Shown one piece after another: positions 14,596 to 22,749 of a stretch of DNA of 64,000 bases. Location: contig NZ_CP011402.1 in assembly GCF_001643775.1 (NCBI RefSeq), forward strand, positions 1,038,001-1,102,000, read 5' to 3'. The DNA comes from Denitrobacterium detoxificans. GTDB taxonomy: Bacteria; Actinomycetota; Coriobacteriia; Coriobacteriales; Eggerthellaceae. Each line of letters starts with the position of its first letter. The stretch's first letter is position 1. A program made the position numbers and the translations under genes. The notes under the pieces are model-generated. The model saw only the letters and a program-made list of their open reading frames with translations. It was not told the origin of the DNA and made no database searches.

Positions 14596-15839
14596 TGATC
14601 GGCATTTCCAAACTCTACTGCGGTTCCGTTGAGCCCAGCGACGTTCTGCGTTACAAGCGTCAGTCGAAGGAGCTCCCGAGCGGCTTGCTTCAGTTCTCGA
14701 AGGACAAGAAGCCCGTCGTGGTGTGGAACTGCACCCGTACGTGCAACCTGAAGTGCGAGCATTGCTACGCGCAGTCCGATGGCCATCGTTACGACCAGCT
14801 TTCCACCGAAGAGGCCAAGGTCATGATCGACGATTTGGCTGCTTTCGGCGCTCCCGTCCTGCTGTTCAGCGGTGGCGAGCCCACGATGCGCCCCGATTTG
14901 CTCGAGCTCATGCACTATGCCAAGAGCAAGGGCATGCGCGTGGTCATTTCCACTAACGGCACGCTCATCACGCCCGAGCTGGCCAAGCAGTTCGCTGAGG
15001 TTGGCCTTTCCTACGTGGGCGTTTCCTTCGATGGCGACCCCGAGACCCACGACAAGTTCCGCGGCGTGCAAGGTTCGTTCGACCGCGCCCTGCAGGGTCT
15101 GAAGAACGCCCAGGCCGAGGGCATCAAGGTTGGCCTGCGCTTTACCATCAACAAGCACAACTGGCGCGAGATCAACGATATCTTCGACCTTATGCAGCGC
15201 GAGGGCATCAACCGTGCCTGCTTCTATCACCTGGTGTATTCGGGCCGCGGTAGCGAAATGATCGACGAGGACCTGAACCACGAGGAAACGCGTCAGGCCG
15301 TGCGCCTCATCATGGACCGTACGAAGCAGTGGTTCGACGAGGGTGGCACTCCCGAGATTCTCACCGTAGACAACCATGCCGACGCTCCGTTCGTATACAT
15401 GGAGCTCCTGAAGGAAGACCCCGAGCGTGCCGAAAAGGTCATGCAGCTGCTTCAGTGGAACCAGGGCAACAGCTCGGGCAATGGCATTGGCTGCATTAGC
15501 TGGGATGGCGAAGTGTACGCCGACCAGTTCTGGCGTCACTACAGCTTCGGCAACGTGAAGGATCGTCCCTTCAGCGAGATCTGGAGCGACGTGAGCCGTA
15601 CCGACGAGCGCAGCGAGCTCATGTTCCGCCTGAAGGACAAGCGCCCCTTTGTGAAGGGCCGTTGCGCTGACTGCCGTTGGCTCGACGTCTGCGGCGGCAA
15701 CTTCCGCGTGCGCGCCGAAGCCGCAACGGGCGACCTGTGGGCTTCCGATCCCGCGTGCTACCTTACCGACGAGGAAATCGCCAAGCATCCCGACGACCCC
15801 GAGAAGCGCATCGTCGAAGCTCCCGCATACGAAGACTAG
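14595..15839 (+). CDS. ahbC: Radical SAM protein AhbC-like (12,18-didecarboxysiroheme deacetylase)
   Basis: 414 residues from a GTG that overlaps the previous TAG by one base. The radical-SAM cluster motif is CNLKCEHC (Cys50, 54, 57). A C-terminal Cys set (CADCRWLDVCGG, then a later Cys) is the SPASM-like auxiliary cluster site. The N-terminus MIGISKLYCG resembles AhbC/NirJ-type proteins. In siroheme-dependent heme synthesis AhbC removes the two acetate side chains of didecarboxysiroheme, giving Fe-coproporphyrin III. Assignment to AhbC rather than a heme d1 enzyme rests on the neighbours: hemB, ahbD and ahbA-ahbB, with no nitrite reductase in the window. Confidence 0.85.
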   Translation: MIGISKLYCGSVEPSDVLRYKRQSKELPSGLLQFSKDKKPVVVWNCTRTCNLKCEHCYAQSDGHRYDQLSTEEAKVMIDDLAAFGAPVLLFSGGEPTMRPDLLELMHYAKSKGMRVVISTNGTLITPELAKQFAEVGLSYVGVSFDGDPETHDKFRGVQGSFDRALQGLKNAQAEGIKVGLRFTINKHNWREINDIFDLMQREGINRACFYHLVYSGRGSEMIDEDLNHEETRQAVRLIMDRTKQWFDEGGTPEILTVDNHADAPFVYMELLKEDPERAEKVMQLLQWNQGNSSGNGIGCISWDGEVYADQFWRHYSFGNVKDRPFSEIWSDVSRTDERSELMFRLKDKRPFVKGRCADCRWLDVCGGNFRVRAEAATGDLWASDPACYLTDEEIAKHPDDPEKRIVEAPAYED

Positions 15840-15896
15840 CAATTACGTTGAATGGACGGCGCGTCGCTGCGCCGTCCTCGAAGGAAGATGATAGAC

Positions 15897-16883
15897 ATGC
15901 AGTATGGATCGTTTCCCGCGTATCGTCCGCGTCGCATGCGTGACGGCGAGCTGGCCCGCACCATGATTCGCGAGACGGGCCTTTCCGCGGACGACTTCAT
16001 CTATCCGCTGTTCGTGAAGCCCGGAACGGGTTGCAGGGACGAGATTCCCTCTATGCCCGGCGTGTACCAGGTTTCCCTGGATATGCTCATGGCTGAAGTG
16101 AACGAGTTGCTTGATCTGGGCGTTCATTACGTGCTTCTCTTTGGCATTCCGGCAAGCAAGGACGAGGTTGGCTCGTCGGCCTGGGATGAGCATGGCGTGG
16201 TGCAGGAGGCGTGTCGCATCATTCGCGCCGAGGCTCCTTCCATGTACATCATCTGCGATGTTTGCATGTGCGAGTACACGAGCCACGGGCATTGCGGCAA
16301 GCTCGATGAGGATGGCTACGTGAACAACGATGCCACGCTCGAGCTGCTTTCCAACGAGGCGGTGAGCATGGCTCGTGCTGGTGCGCATATGATTGCGCCG
16401 TCCGACATGATGGATGGTCGCGTGGGTGCTATCCGCGCTGCTCTCGACGAAGCCGGCTTCGAGCGCATTCCCATTCTCAGCTATTCGACGAAGTACGCCA
16501 GTGCGTTCTACGGGCCCTTCCGCGATGCGGCGGACAGCTCTCCGTCGTTTGGCGATAGGCGTGCGTACCAGATGGATCCCGCCAACGCCCAGGAGGGTGT
16601 CCGCGAGGCGTTTTACGACATCGCCGAGGGTGCCGATATGGTCATGGTGAAGCCTGCGCTTTCGTATCTGGATGTTCTGCGTCGCGTGAAGAGCGAAACG
16701 GGCTTTCCCACGGTTGCCTACAACGTGAGCGGCGAGTATTCGATGGTGAAGGCGGCTGCTGCGCAGGGGTGGATCGATGAGAAGCGCGTGGTGCTCGAAC
16801 TGCTGATGAGCATGAAGCGCGCCGGCGCCGACATGATCATTACCTATCACGCCAAAGAAGCCGCGCGTTGGCTTTCCGAGTAG
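15897..16883 (+). CDS. hemB: Porphobilinogen synthase (delta-aminolevulinate dehydratase)
   Basis: 328 residues from ATG 15897, chosen because AAGGAAG at 15881-15887 is well spaced from it, whereas the ATG at 15888 directly abuts that site. Two aminolevulinates are condensed into porphobilinogen. Schiff-base lysines lie in YSTKYAS (Lys199) and MVKPALSYLD (Lys252). The metal site ICDVCMCEYTSHGHCG has the cysteines of zinc-dependent HemB. It is embedded between the two radical SAM heme genes, 57 bp after ahbC and 8 bp before ahbD. Confidence 0.95.
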   Translation: MQYGSFPAYRPRRMRDGELARTMIRETGLSADDFIYPLFVKPGTGCRDEIPSMPGVYQVSLDMLMAEVNELLDLGVHYVLLFGIPASKDEVGSSAWDEHGVVQEACRIIRAEAPSMYIICDVCMCEYTSHGHCGKLDEDGYVNNDATLELLSNEAVSMARAGAHMIAPSDMMDGRVGAIRAALDEAGFERIPILSYSTKYASAFYGPFRDAADSSPSFGDRRAYQMDPANAQEGVREAFYDIAEGADMVMVKPALSYLDVLRRVKSETGFPTVAYNVSGEYSMVKAAAAQGWIDEKRVVLELLMSMKRAGADMIITYHAKEAARWLSE

Positions 16884-16891
16884 GGGATGCA

Positions 16892-18310
16892 ATGACGAAC
16901 GAACAACAGATGGAACTAACGCCTCTGCAGCGCATGGCTGCCGCCGCGCGCGACGAGGCCGCGGCTGCGGGCAAGCTCACGGGGAAGGCGAAGCCCCAGG
17001 GCGGGCATCCTTCGTGGGTTCCCAAGGTGGGTAAGCGTCCCGAATGGACGAAGAAGCTTGGGGGCAAGCCCAAGGGCGCATTGCATCCCGCGAGCGTTGC
17101 GGGTCGCGGCTATCGGCCTGGTGGCGGGGAAGCTGCGAAACAGTACAAGGAGCGCACGGGCATTCAGGCTCCGCGCATCATCGCGTGGGAGATTACCCGC
17201 AGTTGCAATCTATCGTGCGAACATTGCAGGGCCGCGGCGGAGTTTGGCTACTATCCGGGCGAGCTGTCGCTTGATGAGTGCAAGGCGGTCATCGACAATA
17301 TCGCCAGCATCACGAACCCCATTCTCATCCTTACCGGCGGTGAGCCGTTCATGAGGCCCGACATCTGGGAGATCGTGGACTACGCGCGCGAGGCGGGCTG
17401 CATGCCCGTCATCGGCACGAATGGCACGACCATCACGCCGGAAATCGCGCAGAAGATGGCGGAGCATCACATTAGCCGCATTAGCATCTCGCTCGACTTT
17501 CCCGATGCCGAGCGCCATGATGCGTTCCGTGGGCAGCAGGGCAGCTTCGACGATGCCGTGCGCGGCATCAAGCTTGCCCAGGAACATGGCGTTGGCGTGC
17601 AGGTGAACACCACTGTTACGAAGAAGAACGCCGAATACCTTGAGGAAATGCACGACATGGTGCGTGGGTTGGACGCGGTAGCGTTCCACCCGTTCCTGCT
17701 TGTGCCTACGGGCCGTGGCGAGAGCCTGCGCGAGGTAGAGCTTACGCCGGAGGAGTACGAGGAAGTGCTTACCTGGGCGTATTACAAGCAGAAGACCTCT
17801 CCCTTGCACTTCAAGCCCACGGACGCGCCGCAGTACTACCGCATATCGCATCAGCGCCTGCGCGAGGAGGGTGACACCTCCACGGCGGAGGAATACGGCC
17901 TGAATGCCATGACGCGTGGCTGCCTGGGTGGCATCTCCTTCGTGTTCATCAGCCATGTCGGCGACGTGCAGCCGTGCGGGTACTTCGATATGCAATTGGG
18001 CAACGTTAAGGAGACGCCGTTCAGCGAGATTTGGACGAATTCCCCTGTCTTCAACGACCTGCGTGACTTCAGCAAGCTGAAGGGGAAGTGCGGCGCGTGC
18101 GAATATCGTGGCGTGTGCGGCGGATGCCGCGCTCGCGCCCTTTCCGCAACGGGTGACTACATGGAGGAAGAGCCGTATTGCAGCTACGTTCCTCGTTCCC
18201 TGCGTAAGGAAGGCCAAGACGACGGAACGCTCAAGATGCCGGCGTTCGCCCTGGGTGCACTGTGCCCCGACGCTGACGCTGCGTGCGAAGGAGACGGCGA
18301 TGTCCGCTAG
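16892..18310 (+). CDS. ahbD: Radical SAM protein AhbD-like (Fe-coproporphyrin III decarboxylase, heme synthase)
   Basis: 472 residues. After a basic, Pro/Gly-rich N-terminal extension of about 95 residues comes the radical-SAM motif CNLSCEHC (Cys105, 109, 112). The C-terminus has the auxiliary cluster pattern CGACEYRGVCGGC and a later Cys (SPASM type). AhbD oxidatively decarboxylates two propionates of Fe-coproporphyrin III to vinyls, the last step to heme b. The end overlaps the next gene by 11 bp. AhbC and AhbD are similar; this one is called AhbD because of its longer chain and the AhbC-like start of the other. A swap of the two labels is possible but less likely. Confidence 0.83.
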   Translation: MTNEQQMELTPLQRMAAAARDEAAAAGKLTGKAKPQGGHPSWVPKVGKRPEWTKKLGGKPKGALHPASVAGRGYRPGGGEAAKQYKERTGIQAPRIIAWEITRSCNLSCEHCRAAAEFGYYPGELSLDECKAVIDNIASITNPILILTGGEPFMRPDIWEIVDYAREAGCMPVIGTNGTTITPEIAQKMAEHHISRISISLDFPDAERHDAFRGQQGSFDDAVRGIKLAQEHGVGVQVNTTVTKKNAEYLEEMHDMVRGLDAVAFHPFLLVPTGRGESLREVELTPEEYEEVLTWAYYKQKTSPLHFKPTDAPQYYRISHQRLREEGDTSTAEEYGLNAMTRGCLGGISFVFISHVGDVQPCGYFDMQLGNVKETPFSEIWTNSPVFNDLRDFSKLKGKCGACEYRGVCGGCRARALSATGDYMEEEPYCSYVPRSLRKEGQDDGTLKMPAFALGALCPDADAACEGDGDVR

Positions 18311-19343
18311 CGAAGAACTGAAGAATCGTCTGCTCGACATCATCCAGTCTGGCTTTCCCATTTGCTGTGATCCCTACGCCGAGCTTGCGTCGCAGTTGGA
18401 TACGAGCGAGGCTGACGTGCTTGCGGCCATTCGCGAACTGTATGCAGAGGGAAGCGTGAGGCGCATCGGTGCTTCGTTCGATTCTCGCAAGCTGGGGTAT
18501 TCATCTACGTTGTGCGCCCTTGCGGTGCCTGGTGGGGAAGAGGAACTCATTGCCGCCGCCGGCATCGTGAGCGCCTATCCTGGCGTTACGCATAACTATG
18601 GCCGCGCGAACAGGTACAACCTGTGGTTCACGCTTATCACGCGCTCGGTTGAGGAAAAGGAGCGCATTCTTTCCGAAATCAGGCAGAAGACGGGCTGCGA
18701 CGATTTGCTCGACATGCCCGCTTCGCGCATGTTCAAGATTCGCGTCGACTTTGGCTCGGGGCATCGTGCGCGCGCGAAGCGTGCTTCCTCGGCTCAGTCC
18801 GCGGAAGGCATCGCGCCCTTTAGCGCGGAGAGCGCGTTTGACGTTGCCCTCGTACGCTGGGCACAGGGAGACGTTGCGCGCGATGCACAGGGCGAACTGG
18901 TCGTGCGTCCCTTCGACGAGGGTGCGCGCGTTATTTCGGCCCAGGTAAACGAAAGCGTTTCGGCAGAAGACGTCGTCACGCGCATTCGCGACCTGAAGAC
19001 GCTTGGCGTCATTCGCCGATTTGGCGCCATGGTGCGCCACCAGCGCATCGGATACGCATTCAACAGTATGACAGTGTGGGACATTCCCGATGAGCATGTT
19101 GAGGAGGCGGGCGCGCTCTTCGCGGCGAAGTCGTTTGTGAGCCATTGTTATGCGCGTCCTCGCATGGAAACGTGGCCTGCGAATATGTATGCTATGACGC
19201 ATGCGCAAAGCGAAGAGGAAATGAGCGAGAACATTGCCGAGCTGTCTCGCGCGCTCGAGGAGGCTCAGGTGCCGTGCAGGGCTCATTTCGCGCTTACCAC
19301 CACGCATGAGTTCAAGAAGGTTTCGATGACGTATTTCGCGTAG
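18300..19343 (+). CDS. ahbAB: Siroheme decarboxylase, fused AhbA-AhbB
   Basis: 347 residues from ATG 18300, which lies inside the end of ahbD. Two AsnC/Lrp-like halves follow one another: residues 1 to about 155 (helix-turn-helix DTSEADVLAAIRELYAEG, then RRIGASFDSRKLGY) and about 190-347 (VTRIRDLKTLGVIRRFGAMV, HQRIGYAFNSMTVW, NMYAMTH). AhbA and AhbB are normally separate subunits of a heterodimer that removes two carboxyls from siroheme. Here they are joined by a linker of about 30 residues rich in Arg, Ala and Ser. DNA-binding regulation is the alternative reading for AsnC-like folds, but the paired halves and the Ahb neighbours favour the enzyme. Confidence 0.87.
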   Translation: MSASEELKNRLLDIIQSGFPICCDPYAELASQLDTSEADVLAAIRELYAEGSVRRIGASFDSRKLGYSSTLCALAVPGGEEELIAAAGIVSAYPGVTHNYGRANRYNLWFTLITRSVEEKERILSEIRQKTGCDDLLDMPASRMFKIRVDFGSGHRARAKRASSAQSAEGIAPFSAESAFDVALVRWAQGDVARDAQGELVVRPFDEGARVISAQVNESVSAEDVVTRIRDLKTLGVIRRFGAMVRHQRIGYAFNSMTVWDIPDEHVEEAGALFAAKSFVSHCYARPRMETWPANMYAMTHAQSEEEMSENIAELSRALEEAQVPCRAHFALTTTHEFKKVSMTYFA

Positions 19344-19370
19344 TCATCTGCGCGTTCAAGGAGCAAGAAG

Positions 19371-20660
19371 ATGAAACACAGCGTTTCCGAACAAGATTTC
19401 CAGAAGGCTTGCGCTTCCATTCCGGGTGGCGTCAACTCTCCGGTGCGCGCATTCGCCAACGTCGATTGCAGCCCGGTCTTCTACGACCATGCGCAGGGGA
19501 GCCATGTCTGGGATGTCGATGGCAACGAGTACGTTGACTTCATCTGCAGCTGGGGCCCCATGATTCTTGGGCATCGCCCTGCCGCCGTCGACGCTGCCGT
19601 GCGTGCGCAGCTCGACAAGGGCGTGAGCTACGGTGCTCCGTGTGAGGCGGAAATCGAAATGGCCCAGGAGATATGCCGCATCGTTCCCTCTGCCGAGAAG
19701 GCGCGCATGGTTTCCAGCGGCACCGAGGCGACCATGAGCGCCATTCGCTTGGCACGTGGCTTTACGGGCCGTCCCAAGTTCATCAAATTCGAGGGCAACT
19801 ACCACGGGCACTCCGACGCTCTCTTGGTTTCGGCTGGCAGTGGCGTTGCCACGTTTGGCATTCCCGGTACGCCAGGCGTAACCGATGGCGCCGTAGCCGA
19901 TACCATCGTGCTGCCGTACAACGACCTCGAGGCTGTTGAGAAGGCGTTCCAGGCGCAGCCTGATTCCATCGCCTGCGTTATCGTCGAGCCGATTGCCGGC
20001 AATATGGGCGTTGTCGCTCCTGCTGATGGCTTCCTTGCCGGTTTGCGCGAGCTGTGCACGCGGTATGGCGCGCTGCTCATCTTCGACGAGGTCATCAGCG
20101 GCTTTCGCGCCGCTCTGGGCGGTGCTCAGGAACGCTATGGCGTGCTTCCCGATTTGTGCACGTTTGGCAAGATCATCGGTGGTGGCTTCCCCGTGGGTTG
20201 CTTTGCGGGTCGTGCCGACGTCATGTCGGCGCTTGCTCCCGAGGGTCCCGTGTACCAGGCGGGAACGCTTTCGGGCAATCCCGTGGCGATGCAGGCGGGT
20301 CTTGCGCAGCTGCGCGAGCTTCAGAAGCCGGGCGTGTACGAGCGTCTCGAAGAGCTGGGTGCTCGTCTGGAGGCGGGCTTGAACGAAGCCATCGAGCGTA
20401 CTTCCACGCGTGCTTGCGTGAATCGCGTTGGCTCTCTGTGCACGTTGTTCTTCACCGATGGCCCTGTGCGCAATTGGGACGATGCCGCTGCCTGCGATAC
20501 GCAAATGTTTGCGCGCTACTTCCGCGGCATGCTCGACAGGGGGTACCTGATTGCGCCGAGTCAGTTCGAGGCGTTGTTCCTGAGCGTTGCCCATACGGAA
20601 GAGGAAATTGATGCATTTACCACAGCTGTTGTAGATGTTCTTGGCGATATTGCGCGCTAG
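19371..20660 (+). CDS. hemL: Glutamate-1-semialdehyde 2,1-aminomutase
   Basis: 429 residues, normal length. PLP-dependent class III aminotransferase fold that converts glutamate-1-semialdehyde to 5-aminolevulinate. The PLP lysine is in LCTFGKIIGGGFPVG (Lys267). EGNYHGHSDALLV, FDEVISGFR and the start KACASIPGGVNSPVRAF are family marks. An AAGGAGC ribosome site precedes the ATG. It closes the heme run, 27 bp after ahbAB. A tRNA-Glu, whose charged form feeds HemA, follows 69 bp later on the same strand. Confidence 0.96.
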   Translation: MKHSVSEQDFQKACASIPGGVNSPVRAFANVDCSPVFYDHAQGSHVWDVDGNEYVDFICSWGPMILGHRPAAVDAAVRAQLDKGVSYGAPCEAEIEMAQEICRIVPSAEKARMVSSGTEATMSAIRLARGFTGRPKFIKFEGNYHGHSDALLVSAGSGVATFGIPGTPGVTDGAVADTIVLPYNDLEAVEKAFQAQPDSIACVIVEPIAGNMGVVAPADGFLAGLRELCTRYGALLIFDEVISGFRAALGGAQERYGVLPDLCTFGKIIGGGFPVGCFAGRADVMSALAPEGPVYQAGTLSGNPVAMQAGLAQLRELQKPGVYERLEELGARLEAGLNEAIERTSTRACVNRVGSLCTLFFTDGPVRNWDDAAACDTQMFARYFRGMLDRGYLIAPSQFEALFLSVAHTEEEIDAFTTAVVDVLGDIAR

Positions 20661-20729
20661 CCATTGTTCGCTGAGCCTTACCATCTGCGCATGATAGGAT
20701 AATCCGCGCTGGCAACCCAGCGATTACCT

Positions 20730-20805
20730 GCCCTCTTCGTCTAGCGGCCAAGGACACCGGCTTCTCAGGTCGGAAACGCAGATTCGAATTCTGCAGGGGA
20801 CACCA
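20730..20805 (+). tRNA. tRNA-Glu (anticodon CTC)
   Basis: 76 nt including encoded CCA. The anticodon loop TTCTCAG gives CTC. The T-arm GCAGATTCGAATTCTGC and D-arm TCTAGCGGCC are typical of tRNA-Glu. The acceptor strands GCCCTCT and AGGGGAC leave a C2-A71 mismatch and a T5-G68 wobble, which is unusual. Discriminator A. Located right after hemL, on the same strand. Confidence 0.88.
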
Positions 20806-20816
20806 TAGAATGCACG

Positions 20817-20847
20817 AGGGGCGCCCGATGATTCGGGCGCCCCTTTC
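20817..20847. terminator. Terminator between tRNA-Glu and smsB (probably two-way)
   Basis: Stem AGGGGCGCCCGA / TCGGGCGCCCCT with loop TGAT and a short T-run. It sits between the convergent tRNA-Glu gene and the minus-strand iron-sulfur genes. Confidence 0.8.
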
Positions 20848-20876
20848 ATGTGGCTTGCTTGCTGTGCCTAAGGCGG

Positions 20877-21806
20877 TTAGCTCAGGAAGTCGTCGAGAAT
20901 CTCCTGCTCTGCTTCCTCTTCGGTAAGGCCCAGCGTCTGCAGTTTGATGATCTGGTCGCCGGCGATCTTGCCGATGGCCGCTTCGTGCATGAGGATGGCG
21001 TCTTCGCAATTTGCCTCGATGGCGGGAACGGATTTCACCTTGCCATTGCCAATGAGGATGGAGTCGCATTGCACGTGGCCGCGGCATGCGGCATTGCCCA
21101 CGACGAGCGGGCTGAATACCTGACGGGATTCGTCCTTCGCAACGCTGCGGCTTACCACCTGCACGCTGCTGTCGTCGCCATTCAGCTGGAAGAGCATGTT
21201 GCTTTCCGCGAACTGCTCGTCGTGCGTCATAAGCTTTTCGGTGATGATCATCTTTGCGCCTTCGGCCAGGTCGGCTTCCGTTTCGCGCTTGGTGCTCGTA
21301 ACGCCTTCCAGCTGCGAGAGGTCCATTTCGCAGAACGAGTTTTCCGCCATGTGAACCTTCGTGACGGGGTTCAGGATGCGCGTGCCATTCGCGGGGCCTT
21401 CGCCATAGTGCGCTTCCGTGTACTTTACGCGTGCGCCCTTGCCGATAAAGAACTCGTGGATGCCGTCGTGCTGGCTCTGCTCGTGAGCGGCGTTGTGGAT
21501 GCCGCAGCCCGCAACGATGGTGACGTCGCTGCCTTCGCCTACGTAGAACGTGTTGTATACGACGTCCTTTACGCCAGCCTGCGTAACGATGACGGGGATG
21601 TATACGGTTTCGCCGCGCGTGCCGGGCTTGATCTTGATGTCGATGCCGGGAACGCCTTCCTTGGTGGCGATTTCGATGAACGCGCTGCTGTGGCGTTCTA
21701 CGAGTTCGCCGTTACGCCTAATGTTGAAAGCGCCGTTGGGCATGCCGTGCAGACCGGAAATGGTCGCAAGCAGGTTTTCGTCGATGGGGGAAAGGTCTAC
21801 TGCCAT
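20877..21806 (-). CDS. smsB: SufB/SufD-family scaffold protein, minimal SmsB type
   Basis: 309 residues, much shorter than classic SufB (about 470). It keeps the beta-helix core (GCGIHNAAHEQSQHDGIHEFF, VVGNAACRGHVQCDSIL) and the C-terminal helical part (CEDAILMHEAAIGKIAGDQI, LGLTEEEAEQEIL). It pairs with the SufC-like ATPase just upstream. A two-gene SufCB-like system, called SMS, is known from many anaerobes and archaea and assembles Fe-S clusters without SufS/SufE neighbours, which are also absent here. Such clusters are needed by the radical SAM heme enzymes next door. Confidence 0.88.
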   Translation of the reverse strand: MAVDLSPIDENLLATISGLHGMPNGAFNIRRNGELVERHSSAFIEIATKEGVPGIDIKIKPGTRGETVYIPVIVTQAGVKDVVYNTFYVGEGSDVTIVAGCGIHNAAHEQSQHDGIHEFFIGKGARVKYTEAHYGEGPANGTRILNPVTKVHMAENSFCEMDLSQLEGVTSTKRETEADLAEGAKMIITEKLMTHDEQFAESNMLFQLNGDDSSVQVVSRSVAKDESRQVFSPLVVGNAACRGHVQCDSILIGNGKVKSVPAIEANCEDAILMHEAAIGKIAGDQIIKLQTLGLTEEEAEQEILDDFLS

Positions 21807-21818
21807 GGTTGGTGCCTC

Positions 21819-22601
21819 CTAGCAGTTGGTGTTGATGTCGCCCGTGTTGATGTTGGTGGGCGTGGTGAACGTGCAGGCTTCGTTGGGGTTGGTGCGATGC
21901 GCCAGGTTCAGATGGGGCATGACTTCTTCGAGCGTTCCGCGCTTGTCGATCTTGCCCTTCTTCAGCAGCACGACTTCATCGGCCAGCTGGATGATGCGCT
22001 CCTGGTGGCTGATGATCATGATGGTGTGGCCTTCGCGCGCTTCGTGGATGTCGCGGAACGTGCCGGTAAGGCGATCGAAGCTCCACAGGTCGATGCCCGC
22101 TTCGGGTTCGTCATAGATGGCGAGCTTGGGATTGCGCGCCAGCAGCGTGGCGATTTCGATGCGCTTCACCTCGCCACCCGAAAGGTTCTTGTCCACCTCG
22201 CGTGTGAGCCAGTCGGCGCTGCACAGGCCGACCTTCGCCAGGTACTCGTTGCATGCGAACATGGGCAGGCGCTCGCCAGCGGCGATTTCCAGTAGCTTCT
22301 TTACCTTCATGCCCTTGAAGCGGGGCGGTTGCTGGAAGCCATAGCCGATTCCCAGCTTGGCGCGATCGCTGATGCTCGCGTGAGTGATGTCTTCTCCGTT
22401 GAACAGGATTTGGCCGCTCGTGGGCTGTTCGATGCCCATGATGAGCTTTGCCAGCGTGCTCTTGCCGCCGCCGTTCGGACCGGTGATGACGACGAACTTG
22501 TCGTCATCGATACGAAGGCTCAGGTCGTCGATGATACGCTTGGTCTCCCTCGACCCCTCGGATACGGGTACCTCAAATACCACGTTCTTGAGTTCTAGCA
22601 T
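21819..22601 (-). CDS. smsC: SufC-family ABC ATPase, minimal SmsC type
   Basis: 260 residues. Walker A GPNGGGKSTL, Q-loop region GYGFQQPPRFKG, signature LSGGEVKRIE and Walker B KLAIYDEPEAGID match SufC ATPases, which drive conformational change in the SufB scaffold. It is the first gene of the pair; smsB starts 12 bp after its stop. The last roughly 20 residues (TNPNEACTFTTPTNINTGD) extend beyond the usual SufC end. It is divergent from the membrane protein gene at 22750. Confidence 0.92.
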   Translation of the reverse strand: MLELKNVVFEVPVSEGSRETKRIIDDLSLRIDDDKFVVITGPNGGGKSTLAKLIMGIEQPTSGQILFNGEDITHASISDRAKLGIGYGFQQPPRFKGMKVKKLLEIAAGERLPMFACNEYLAKVGLCSADWLTREVDKNLSGGEVKRIEIATLLARNPKLAIYDEPEAGIDLWSFDRLTGTFRDIHEAREGHTIMIISHQERIIQLADEVVLLKKGKIDKRGTLEEVMPHLNLAHRTNPNEACTFTTPTNINTGDINTNC

Positions 22602-22712
22602 CTAACGTCCTCTCGTCTATGCTAATGCGTTTCGATTCGGTATTGTATCCGAACAGATGATAAGCTCCAATGGATATTATCTGGACGGTTAGGGCTGCTT
22701 GGCGGCATACTT

Positions 22713-22718
22713 TATAAT
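22713..22718 (+). promoter_or_regulatory. Likely -10 box for the small membrane protein gene
   Basis: TATAAT, 32 bp upstream of the chosen start at 22750, in the divergent gap after smsC. No clear -35. Confidence 0.35.
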
Positions 22719-22749
22719 TAATTGGCTGATGGGAAAGAAGGTGGAAACC

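Noticed and set aside
14595-15839. Heme d1 (nirJ) function for the first radical SAM gene
   Set aside because: No nirS, nirF or nirE partners are present, and the gene is set among heme b genes with AhbA/B and AhbD; AhbC fits better.
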